From the NCBI GenBank assembly GCA_900553045.1, contig USBW01000058.1, positions 1 to 5,495 of the forward strand: a stretch of DNA of 5,495 nt. The letters are read 5' to 3'. Positions 1 to 5,495 of this stretch are shown here, piece by piece. How positions within the stretch are numbered: position 1 is the first letter of the stretch; the number at the start of each line of letters is the position of its first letter. A model generated the notes under the pieces. That model was not told the origin of the DNA. It did no database searches and worked only from the letters and a program-made list of their open reading frames with translations. The translations under genes and the position numbers were made by a program. The stretch comes from an uncultured Mycoplasmatota bacterium. GTDB taxonomy: Bacteria; Bacillota_I; Bacilli_A; RF39; UBA660.

Positions 1-321
1 GAAGATGCTGTTTTTAAAAATTTAATCTTTGAATATAATAATTTTCTACTAAGAGCGCAAAAGCTTGGTCTACTAGTTTCTAATGGAGTAAAACTAGATT
101 CTATTTTTCTTAAAAAACAATTAGAAATGGGTAGATTAGTAGTATTAGCAGGCATGCAGGATTCCTTTTTTCACGCGATCTTATTATGTGGTTTTACTGC
201 TGATAAGTTTATAGTGTGTGACCCTCTTAAAAGCCAAAAAATAAAAATGACTAAAGAGGAGTTGGAAAGCTTTATGATGACCCCAATTGGTAGCTGGGCA
301 ATTGTGGTCTATAAAGACTAA
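1..321 (+). CDS. C39-like cysteine peptidase-fold protein, 3' end only
   Basis: The frame is open from the first base of the window, giving 106 residues before TAA; the start lies upstream. The visible part resembles the second half of a papain-like C39/C39-like domain: a strand-rich stretch with GRLVVLAGMQ (residues 44-53), then a candidate catalytic His58 in FFHAILLCGF, then Asp74 in FIVCDPL, and an ending SWAIVVYK typical of the last strand. The pattern of His, a short hairpin, then a DP motif is what C39-like families show; their nucleophilic Cys sits near the N-terminus and is not visible here. An internal ATG at 127 is not a credible start because it would cut the domain. The next gene begins 27 nt downstream on the same strand, so co-transcription is likely. 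The substrate is unknown. It could be a true peptidase, a peptide-processing domain or an inactive homologue. Confidence 0.6.
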   Translation, partial: EDAVFKNLIFEYNNFLLRAQKLGLLVSNGVKLDSIFLKKQLEMGRLVVLAGMQDSFFHAILLCGFTADKFIVCDPLKSQKIKMTKEELESFMMTPIGSWAIVVYKD

Positions 322-348
322 ATAAATTAGTAGAAAGATGATGGTAAT

Positions 349-1425
349 TTGAAACCAGACTATAATCGCAGTATTTTATCAGTGAGTTCTTCTATTTTAA
401 AATATTATAGTTTAGATGCTAATTATAAGTCACTTGCTGAACTAGATGCTGTTTTAAAAAATAGATATAAAAATATTGTCTTTTTGATTTTAGACTGTTT
501 AGGAGTTAATATTATTAATAATAACTTATCCGAGAATAATTTATTGAAAAAGAATATTTTAACAACAGTTACAACAGTTTTTCCATCGACAACAGTCGCT
601 GCTACTACTGCTTTTCATTCTGGTTTGTCGCCATATGAAACTGGTTGGCTTGGTTGGATGCTTTATTTTAAAGAATATGATCGCATGATTGAAGTTTTTT
701 CTGGTAAAGACTTTTATACTGAAGAAAAAATTATTGATCCACCAGGGGAAACTTTTTTAAGGTATGAACAAATATATGAGAAAATTTGTAAAAAGAATCA
801 AGAAGTAAAATTTCATAAAATATTTCCTAGTTTTGCAGAGAATGGTTCTAAAACTTTTGAAGAACTTTGCTCAAAGATTAAGCTTGCTTGTGAAAATGAA
901 TGGCAAAATCTTATTTCTGCTTATTGGGACGAGCCAGATCATACTATTCACTACAATGGTGTTAAATCAAATGCTACTTATGAGGTTCTAAAAAATATTG
1001 ATGATAATTTGAAAAAACTTGCTGAGGAGTTAAGTGATACTTTAATAATCATCTCTGCTGATCATGGGGCGGTAGATGTTAATGAAGTCTATTTAAATGA
1101 AATTAAAGAACTTGATGAGCTGTTAAGTAAACCACTTTCAATTGAATCACGATTTGCTTCATTTTTTATAAAAGAAGGGATGCAAGAAAAGTTTTTAACA
1201 GAATTTAAAAAACATTTTAAAGATAAGTATAAATTATATTCTAAAGAAGAGTTTTTAAAAGAACAGTTATTAGGGTTAGGCAAGAAGCATGAAAGGATTG
1301 ACAGTTATCTAGGAGATTTAATATTTATTAGTGAATCTAATTTAGCAATAAGATATGCTTTGCCTAATACTAAAAAAAGTTTCATGTTGCAGACCATGCT
1401 GGACTTACTAAGGATGAGATGTTAG
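349..1425 (+). CDS. Alkaline phosphatase superfamily phosphodiesterase (NPP/PF01663-like), frame broken near the 3' end
   Basis: The 358-residue product belongs to the type I phosphodiesterase/nucleotide pyrophosphatase branch of the alkaline phosphatase superfamily. These are two-metal enzymes with a Thr nucleophile that hydrolyse phosphodiesters or phosphomonoesters. All seven expected ligands are visible: Asp49 (FLILDCLG), nucleophile Thr82 (FPSTTVAATT), Asp197 and His201 (WDEPDHTIHYNG), Asp238-His239 (SADHG) and His314 (GKKHERIDSYLGD). No signal peptide or membrane segment is seen, so it is probably cytoplasmic. The start is TTG 349 with an SD-like AGATGAT at 336-342; the ATGs at 338 and 341 are in another frame and stop at once. 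The last 15 residues (SFMLQTMLDLLRMRC) do not look like the family, while the expected conserved tail is encoded in the -1 frame (see 1372-1484). The annotated end at 1425 is therefore probably an artefact of a frameshift. The physiological substrate cannot be read from sequence. Confidence 0.82.
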   Translation: MKPDYNRSILSVSSSILKYYSLDANYKSLAELDAVLKNRYKNIVFLILDCLGVNIINNNLSENNLLKKNILTTVTTVFPSTTVAATTAFHSGLSPYETGWLGWMLYFKEYDRMIEVFSGKDFYTEEKIIDPPGETFLRYEQIYEKICKKNQEVKFHKIFPSFAENGSKTFEELCSKIKLACENEWQNLISAYWDEPDHTIHYNGVKSNATYEVLKNIDDNLKKLAEELSDTLIIISADHGAVDVNEVYLNEIKELDELLSKPLSIESRFASFFIKEGMQEKFLTEFKKHFKDKYKLYSKEEFLKEQLLGLGKKHERIDSYLGDLIFISESNLAIRYALPNTKKSFMLQTMLDLLRMRC

Positions 1426-1484
1426 TACCCGTAATTGTTGTTGAATGTAAAACTAAAAGCCAAAAGTTTAAAACTAAAAGTTAA
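1372..1484 (+). other. Out-of-frame conserved C-terminal tail of the phosphodiesterase, after a 7-A run
   Basis: The upstream frame reads ACT AAA AAA AGT through an A7 tract at 1372-1378. Moving to the -1 frame after AAA AAA gives KFHVADHAGLTKDEMLVPVIVVECKTKS and onward to TAA at 1482-1484. A C-terminal HxGLTxxEMxVPLIV-type motif is characteristic of this phosphodiesterase family, so the coding information is intact but shifted. One extra A (eight instead of seven) would give a 378-residue protein. Possible causes are a real single-base deletion, a homopolymer sequencing or assembly error, phase variation by tract length, or ribosomal or polymerase slippage on the A run. Confidence 0.8.
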
Positions 1485-1490
1485 AAGTTA
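1449..1490 (+). repeat. Short tandem repeat, two 21-bp copies built from 7-bp units
   Basis: Copies at 1449-1469 and 1470-1490 agree at 18 of 21 positions. Each divides into heptamers: AAAACTA, AAAGCCA, AAAGTTT, then AAAACTA, AAAGTTA, AAAGTTA. The repeat spans the end of the frame-restored phosphodiesterase (encoding KTKSQKFKTKS) and the spacer ahead of the S51 peptidase gene. It could be slippage-derived low-complexity DNA with no function. Confidence 0.75.
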
Positions 1491-1511
1491 AACAAGAAAT
1501 GAGGAAATTTT

Positions 1512-2297
1512 ATGAGTAGAATAATTGTCGCTATTGGTGGTGGTGAAAATGGAAGATGTCTTGATGATGGGACGTTTTTACCATATGAAACAGAAACTAT
1601 TGACCAAGAAATAATTAAGTTTGCCCAAAAAGAGCATCCTAACTTTTTATTTATAGATCATGCTATGGAATCATTAGAAATCCAAGAAAGTTATTTCAAA
1701 ACAATGCAAAAAATCTATGGTGAAAAATTTGGCTGTCATTGTCAAGTTTTAAAAAGCAATGAATTAAATGATGTTAAAAAGGTTAAAGAAAAAGTAGCTT
1801 GGGCTGACATCATCTATGAAGGTGGTGGCGATACTAAGTTTATGATTAAGTTATGGCAGGATACTGGTTTTGATAAAGTTTTATACGAAGCTTGGAATCA
1901 AGGAAAAGTAATATCTGGAATATCTGCTGGAGCTGTCTGCTTCTTTAAATCTTGTAATTCGGAGACAGATTCTAATTCAACTGTGGAGACTTTTGAGACA
2001 GTGGACTGTTTAAATTGGTTTAATGCTTTTATGACACCACATTGTAACGAAAAAGGGCGATATGAATCAACGAAAGAACAATTGAAAGCTAACCATGAAA
2101 TTGGTCTTATGTTGTCTAATAGGTCCGCTTTAGCAATAGTAGATAACAAATATAAGGTAATTTTAAGTGAAGATAGTTCTTTTTCACCATATGTTATTAA
2201 AGCATATTGGGATCAAGAAAAATACAAAGAAGTAAGAATAAATAATACTTTAGAGTATAAATCATTAGAAGAATTACTATCAAAGAATTTAAATTAA
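1512..2297 (+). CDS. Peptidase family S51 protein (dipeptidase E-like serine peptidase)
   Basis: The 261-residue product has a class-I glutamine amidotransferase-like fold as used by S51 peptidases (dipeptidase E, cyanophycinase). Visible landmarks are an N-terminal strand and Gly loop IVAIGGGENG (4-13), YEGGGDT (102-108), the nucleophile elbow SGISAGAV with Ser138, and the candidate catalytic His177 in FMTPHCNEKGR. The acidic triad member cannot be assigned with confidence. Family members cleave small peptides, classically N-terminal Asp dipeptides, so a cytoplasmic peptide-recycling role is the default inference. The length suits dipeptidase E-like members better than cyanophycinase. ATG 1512 is preceded by GAGGA at 1501-1505, six nt away. 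It lies 27 nt after the frame-restored phosphodiesterase stop, so the two are probably in one operon, and a terminator follows at 2367-2395. Confidence 0.85.
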   Translation: MSRIIVAIGGGENGRCLDDGTFLPYETETIDQEIIKFAQKEHPNFLFIDHAMESLEIQESYFKTMQKIYGEKFGCHCQVLKSNELNDVKKVKEKVAWADIIYEGGGDTKFMIKLWQDTGFDKVLYEAWNQGKVISGISAGAVCFFKSCNSETDSNSTVETFETVDCLNWFNAFMTPHCNEKGRYESTKEQLKANHEIGLMLSNRSALAIVDNKYKVILSEDSSFSPYVIKAYWDQEKYKEVRINNTLEYKSLEELLSKNLN

Positions 2298-2332
2298 ACT
2301 TAAAAAATGGAAAAAACGTTTTTTAAGAGTTT
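2296..2332 (+). other. AT-rich hairpin overlapping the S51 gene stop codon
   Basis: CTTAAAAAA at 2299-2307 pairs perfectly with TTTTTTAAG at 2319-2327 over an 11-nt loop, and AAA at 2296-2298 can pair with TTT at 2330-2332 across a two-base bulge. The loop side contains the 14-nt palindrome AAAAAACGTTTTTT (2311-2324). No U-tract follows, so this is not a standalone intrinsic terminator. It may protect the mRNA 3' end or be an accident of base composition. Confidence 0.3.
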
Positions 2333-2366
2333 ATAAGTAATAATCATAATAATTAACAATTTTTTT

Positions 2367-2395
2367 GAGTCATCAGAGCGATGATTCTTTTTTTT
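2367..2395 (+). terminator. Intrinsic terminator after the three-hydrolase operon
   Basis: GAGTCATC (2367-2374) pairs with GATGATTC (2380-2387), one of the eight pairs being G-U, around the loop AGAGC. A run of eight T's follows at 2388-2395. It lies 70 nt after the S51 stop codon. It works only for the + strand, because the upstream flank is also T-rich rather than A-rich. Confidence 0.85.
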
Positions 2396-2408
2396 ACAAA
2401 TATCTTGC

Positions 2409-2437
2409 TTGACTTCCTTTAAACTTTATTATATAAG
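2409..2437 (+). promoter_or_regulatory. Sigma-A-type promoter of the metallophosphoesterase gene
   Basis: TTGACT (2409-2414, 5/6 match to TTGACA) is separated by 17 nt from TATAAG (2432-2437, 5/6 match to TATAAT). Transcription would start near 2444-2445, right at the ribosome binding site, giving a leader of about 15 nt. The preceding terminator supports an independent unit. The overlapping TATATA at 2430-2435 is an alternative -10 with a 15-nt spacer. Confidence 0.65.
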
Positions 2438-2446
2438 ATAAGTACG

Positions 2447-2454
2447 GGAGATGA
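2447..2454 (+). promoter_or_regulatory. Ribosome binding site deciding the metallophosphoesterase start
   Basis: GGAGATGA matches the SD core GGAGGTGA at seven of eight positions. It overlaps the ATG at 2451, which therefore cannot be the start it serves. The spacing is right for GTG 2460 (5 nt after the full match, 9 after GGAG) and acceptable for TTG 2463. Confidence 0.6.
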
Positions 2455-2459
2455 GAATT

Positions 2460-4082
2460 GTGTTGACGATGCTTGAAAAAATGCGAATAAATGGAGTTTT
2501 AAAACTTGCTCTTGAGGAAATTACTTATGAAGATATTATTGGTACTAACAATAACCGACCTTATATCTCTGAAACCATTGAATTTTTACTTAATAAAGCT
2601 TGTAAGGTTCTTGAGACTAACGATTCTCCAAAGCTTTTTAATAAACTTTTAAAAATTATTGATTTAATAGTTATCTCTAGTAAAATTACCAATCAAGAAC
2701 TAGCTCCAATCTTTAAAGATAACTTAGAGATCTTAACTAAACTTTATGAAGATTACGAGCGCAAAGATACTATTCTTGATGAGGCCTTTAAAAACTTTAA
2801 TGCTAAATATACAGTTTTGCAAGCTTTTAATCTTCTAGAACCCTTAAACGAACAAACTTTTTTTATAGATGCTCCTGTTTTAGAAACTTCTGATAAACAA
2901 GAATTAATTCTTCTAAAAGAACAAATAAAAGATTTAGTTAAAGCTAACGAAAAATTACAAAAAGAAAAAGAAAAGTTAAAACTAGAAAATCAAAAACTTC
3001 TAAAAGACAATAAAGATCTCTCTTTTAAAGAGACTCAAGCTTTGAAAGAAGCCTCTAGAAAAGAAGCTAACCTAAAGCACTTAAGTAACTTAGAAGAAGC
3101 TGTTATAAACGAACTATACTCTAATGGGCAAAGTCTTGCCTCGCTTAAAGAAAACTTAACTTCTAAAGGCTATACAACTACCTTAAGTGAACTTGCCGAA
3201 GTTTTAAATAGTCTTCAAAAGCGTCTTTTGTTTACTCCTTTACAATTTCTAGGAGGAAAAGCTATTTATAACCTTAACTATAATCCTTCCTCTTCCTTAA
3301 ACACTTTTAAAATCTATCCAGTTGATTATACAGTACCTTTAAATTTAATAATTGCTTCAGATTTTCATCTTGACTTAAATACTAAGCTCGATAATTGTAA
3401 ATTTGAAGAACTATATGACTACTGTGTCCTTAATAATATCAAGTGTATTTTAAATCTAGGTGATTTTTTTGATACCGTCTGTTCTTCAAGTAGTTTTACA
3501 AGAAGCCTCTCTAATCTTTTAGATACAGAAAAACTAATAGATAAAGTGGCTACTACTTTTCCTAAAGCTACGGGAATTTATCAAGGGATCTTAGCAGGAA
3601 ATCATGATCGTCTCTTTAATAGTCTTGCTTTATCGCCAATTGAAAAACTAGTGGAAAAAAGAGAAGATTTCTTCTTTTTGGGCTATGATCATGCTTTAGC
3701 AGAACTTAGTCCTGCACTTACTGATAACGCTTTATCACTTCATCACATCCGTTATCGCTATGAAGGAATTGAAAATAGTAACGATGTTCAAAACTTAATT
3801 AGATCCTCTTTAAAAGGACAAGTTGATTTAAATAAAATAACCTTTAGTTTATTAGGGCACACACATCGTAGTTTTGCTGAGCTGGCTCATAATTTTAGTT
3901 TTATTCCTTCCTATACTAAAGATCGCTTTCAAAATGGGGCTTGGCATTTAAAAATATATTATAATAGCGATAAAACAATTAATTATATTATTTTTATCCC
4001 TCTTGTTTTAACCGATAAACTTTATCGTGCTGGAGAGTTTGTCCATCAAAGTAAGCATCAGCGAAGTCTTGGAAAAAGTTAA
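2460..4082 (+). CDS. Coiled-coil metallophosphoesterase (calcineurin-like, C-terminal catalytic domain)
   Basis: From GTG 2460 the product is 540 residues. Residues 1-140 are predicted mostly helical and not recognised. Residues 144-214 form a Lys/Glu/Leu-rich coiled coil (LLKEQIKDLVKANEKLQKEK and onward). Residues 212-275 look like a possible winged helix (EEAVINELYSNGQSLASLKE, then a short wing). Residues 295-520 are a metallophosphoesterase domain with every canonical motif: DFH (Asp301, His303), GDFFD (Asp335, Asp338), GNHD (Asn381, His382), HH (428-429) and GHTH (His467, His469). A two-metal phosphoesterase is thus expected; the substrate could be nucleic acid, nucleotide or protein phosphate. 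No signal peptide is present. The gene has its own promoter and no partner in its unit. The start could also be TTG 2463 or ATG 2469; ATG 2451 lies inside the ribosome binding site. Role unknown; the coiled coil suggests oligomerisation. Confidence 0.85.
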   Translation: MLTMLEKMRINGVLKLALEEITYEDIIGTNNNRPYISETIEFLLNKACKVLETNDSPKLFNKLLKIIDLIVISSKITNQELAPIFKDNLEILTKLYEDYERKDTILDEAFKNFNAKYTVLQAFNLLEPLNEQTFFIDAPVLETSDKQELILLKEQIKDLVKANEKLQKEKEKLKLENQKLLKDNKDLSFKETQALKEASRKEANLKHLSNLEEAVINELYSNGQSLASLKENLTSKGYTTTLSELAEVLNSLQKRLLFTPLQFLGGKAIYNLNYNPSSSLNTFKIYPVDYTVPLNLIIASDFHLDLNTKLDNCKFEELYDYCVLNNIKCILNLGDFFDTVCSSSSFTRSLSNLLDTEKLIDKVATTFPKATGIYQGILAGNHDRLFNSLALSPIEKLVEKREDFFFLGYDHALAELSPALTDNALSLHHIRYRYEGIENSNDVQNLIRSSLKGQVDLNKITFSLLGHTHRSFAELAHNFSFIPSYTKDRFQNGAWHLKIYYNSDKTINYIIFIPLVLTDKLYRAGEFVHQSKHQRSLGKS

Positions 4083-4142
4083 TTTTCTTGTATCATTTTC
4101 CTTTATTTTTACATCTGTTTACTCTTTTGTACTGCACAAAAT

Positions 4143-4171
4143 TTGCCAAACCTACTATATTATGTTATAAT
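4143..4171 (+). promoter_or_regulatory. Extended -10 promoter of the glucosaminidase-truB unit
   Basis: TTGCCA (4143-4148, 5/6 match) and a perfect TATAAT (4166-4171) are 17 nt apart. TG at 4163-4164 adds an extended -10 (TGTTATAAT). Transcription should start near 4178, giving a leader of about 27 nt. This is the strongest promoter match in the window. Confidence 0.8.
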
Positions 4172-4192
4172 AAAGAAGCTTTTTAATTTTTT

Positions 4193-4200
4193 GAGGTGAT
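4193..4200 (+). promoter_or_regulatory. Ribosome binding site deciding the glucosaminidase start
   Basis: GAGGTGAT is an excellent SD match four nt before TTG 4205. A longer frame can be opened at GTG 4196, but that codon lies inside the SD itself, so TTG 4205 is preferred. It also gives a normal MKKLL signal-peptide start. Confidence 0.8.
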
Positions 4201-4204
4201 AAAT

Positions 4205-4783
4205 TTGAAAAAGCTTTTAATAGTTAGTTTGGCAGTATTATTCTTATTAAATACTACTAGAGTTCAAGCTCAAACTAACGAAGAGACAGTAGATACTTTA
4301 GATATTGTCAAAGTAATGGAATTTGATGTAAATGCGGTTAGTGATGAAGCTGTAGTTGAAGAGATCGTTTATGAAGATATGACTTTTAATGAACTTTCTT
4401 CACAACTTAACAAGTCTTTATCATCGACTTTAACTAATAAAGGCGAAATCTTTGCTAAAAGAGCTTTAGAGTACGAAGTTGATCCTTATTTAGCTTTAGC
4501 TATCGTCTTACATGAGACTGGCTGTAAATGGGGTTGTAGTAGTCTAGTAGTTAACTGTAATAACGTTGGTGGTGTAAAGGGAAGTCCAAGCTGTGGTGGT
4601 GGATCATATCGTTATTATTCTTCGCTTGATGAAGGAATTACTGCTTTTATCCGTAATTTGAAATATAATTACTATGACTATGGTCTTAATACAGCTTATA
4701 AAATGCAACGTAAATACACAGGTGGTAGTACTACTTGGGCTTCAAAGGTTGAAAACTATATTGCTGAAATAAAAAATAAATAG
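4205..4783 (+). CDS. Secreted glucosaminidase/lysozyme-fold cell-wall hydrolase
   Basis: The 192-residue product starts with a clear Sec signal peptide: MKK, a hydrophobic core to about residue 16, and a likely signal peptidase I cut after VQA (residue 22). An acidic linker (about 23-75) leads to a compact catalytic domain (about 80-192). The motif LALAIVLHETG (candidate catalytic Glu104), then CNNVGGVKG (118-126) and the YRYYSSLDEGITAFIRNL stretch match the layout of PF01832-type N-acetylglucosaminidases and related lysozyme-fold enzymes, which cleave peptidoglycan glycans. Four cysteines (107, 111, 118, 130) cluster around the active site and could form disulfides after export. There is no wall-binding or anchoring domain, so it is probably a free or transiently wall-associated enzyme in growth or daughter-cell separation. 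Its stop codon overlaps the truB ribosome binding site. A specialised transglycosylase is an alternative reading. Confidence 0.75.
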   Translation: MKKLLIVSLAVLFLLNTTRVQAQTNEETVDTLDIVKVMEFDVNAVSDEAVVEEIVYEDMTFNELSSQLNKSLSSTLTNKGEIFAKRALEYEVDPYLALAIVLHETGCKWGCSSLVVNCNNVGGVKGSPSCGGGSYRYYSSLDEGITAFIRNLKYNYYDYGLNTAYKMQRKYTGGSTTWASKVENYIAEIKNK

Positions 4784-4791
4784 GTGGTAAC

Positions 4792-5495
4792 TTGGATAAG
4801 TTTTTAATAATTAATAAGGAAAAAGGCTATACTTCCCGTGATGTAGTTAATATTTTAACTAAGATCTTTGGTACAAAGAAAATTGGTCATTTTGGGACTT
4901 TAGATCCTCTTGCTACTGGTGTTTTAGTAGTAGGGATAGGTAAGTATACTAAGTTTTGTGATTTAGACTTATTCTCATCAAAAGAGTATCAAGTAGAAGT
5001 CTTACAGGGAGTTAAAACTGATACTTATGATATCACTGGTAAAGTGTTAGCTTTAGATAACCACTATCTTTCTAAGGAAGAAGTCCTAGAACTTTTAAAA
5101 ACTTATACCAAAACCTATCTACAAGAAGTACCTATTTATTCGGCTGTCAAAGTAAATGGCAAAAAACTTTACGAGTATGCTAGAGAAAATTTAGAAGTTG
5201 TATTACCTAAAAAAGAAGTGACAATTTTTAAAAATGAATTACTTGCTTACTCTTTAAAAACTTTCACATTTAAAACTGAAGTCAGTAAAGGGACTTATAT
5301 TAGAAGTTTGATTAATGATATGGCCAATTCTAAAAACTGTTTGCTTACTATGCAAAATCTTAAAAGACTGCGCCAGGGTCCTTTTACGATTGCTGATGCT
5401 TATACTTTGGATAGTGTTAAAGCAGGTAACTTTAAATTTTTAGATCTTGAAGATATTTTAGATTATGATATAGCTTATCTTGATGCAAAAAATAA
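4792..5495 (+). CDS. truB: tRNA pseudouridine-55 synthase TruB, 3' end missing
   Basis: TruB converts U55 in the T-loop of most tRNAs to pseudouridine in the cytoplasm. The frame starts at TTG 4792 and stays open for 234 codons to the window end; bacterial TruB is usually about 290-310 residues, so the C-terminal part is cut off. Diagnostic motifs are KIGHFGTLDPLATGVLVVGIG with catalytic Asp38, TDTYDITG, QEVPIYSAVKVNGKKLYEYA, GTYIRSLINDM and LKRLRQGPF. The SD AGGTGGT (4782-4788) overlaps the upstream stop codon and only 8 nt separate the genes, so translation is probably coupled to the glucosaminidase gene. The usual truB neighbours rbfA or infB are not upstream here; ribF, a common downstream partner, would lie outside the window. 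Confidence 0.95.
   Translation, partial: MDKFLIINKEKGYTSRDVVNILTKIFGTKKIGHFGTLDPLATGVLVVGIGKYTKFCDLDLFSSKEYQVEVLQGVKTDTYDITGKVLALDNHYLSKEEVLELLKTYTKTYLQEVPIYSAVKVNGKKLYEYARENLEVVLPKKEVTIFKNELLAYSLKTFTFKTEVSKGTYIRSLINDMANSKNCLLTMQNLKRLRQGPFTIADAYTLDSVKAGNFKFLDLEDILDYDIAYLDAKN

Noticed and set aside
1089..1283. Minus-strand open frame of 64 codons inside the phosphodiesterase gene
   Set aside because: It is antisense to a well-supported gene, has no recognisable motif, and reads as low-complexity Ser/Asn/Lys sequence.
1898..2149. Minus-strand open frame of 83 codons inside the S51 gene
   Set aside because: It is a shadow of the peptidase gene, overlapping its catalytic Ser and His codons, with no protein-family features.
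1512..2297. S51 protein as a cyanophycinase
   Set aside because: It belongs to the same peptidase family, but its length and motifs fit dipeptidase E-like members and no cyanophycin synthetase is nearby.
2451..2459. ATG 2451 as start of the metallophosphoesterase
   Set aside because: It directly abuts GGAG with no spacing and overlaps the SD match; GTG 2460 or TTG 2463 is properly spaced.
4072..4087. GAAAA/TTTTC hairpin as a terminator for the metallophosphoesterase gene
   Set aside because: The stem is only five weak pairs with no clean U-tract. I see no convincing terminator before the 4143 promoter.
4196..4204. GTG 4196 as start of the glucosaminidase
   Set aside because: It is part of the SD GAGGTGAT. 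TTG 4205 gives correct spacing and a normal signal peptide.
1..5495. Mycoplasma-type genetic code (TGA as Trp)
   Set aside because: Every Trp in the predicted proteins is TGG and no frame needs TGA readthrough. No gene here ends in TGA, but the sample is too small to mean anything.

Overview
The window is AT-rich (by eye about 30% GC) and all genes read on the + strand. Shine-Dalgarno sites of the GGTGAT/GAGG type, sigma-A-type promoters, frequent TTG starts and a secreted wall hydrolase next to a bacterial truB point to a low-GC Firmicute (Bacilli/Erysipelotrichia-like, possibly an uncultured gut lineage). All Trp codons in the predicted proteins are TGG and no gene needs TGA read as Trp, so the standard bacterial code fits. 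The species cannot be told from this sequence.

Region 1 (1-2297) looks like one transcription unit of three hydrolases whose promoter lies upstream of the window. It holds the 3' end of a C39-like cysteine-peptidase-fold protein, an alkaline-phosphatase-superfamily phosphodiesterase with all seven expected active-site residues, and an S51 (dipeptidase E-like) serine peptidase. The phosphodiesterase reading frame is broken near its 3' end at a run of seven A's. The family's conserved C-terminal tail (HAGLTKDEMLVPVIV) is present but in another frame, which then runs into a short 7/21-bp tandem repeat. A good intrinsic terminator closes the unit at 2367-2395.

Region 2 (2409-4082) is a single gene with its own promoter. 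It encodes a large metallophosphoesterase with a helical N-terminal half, a Lys/Glu-rich coiled coil and a possible winged-helix segment before a complete C-terminal calcineurin-like catalytic domain. I do not recognise this architecture as a named protein.

Region 3 (4143-5495) starts with a near-consensus extended -10 promoter. It drives a small secreted glucosaminidase/lysozyme-fold protein with four cysteines, followed after 8 nt by truB (tRNA pseudouridine-55 synthase), which runs off the window end. The two are probably co-transcribed, although their functions are not obviously related.

The points most worth a second look are the frameshifted phosphodiesterase tail, the unusual metallophosphoesterase architecture, and the three-hydrolase operon. 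I see no CRISPR array, tRNA, rRNA, insertion sequence or phage gene. Nothing here amounts to a demonstrated new system.
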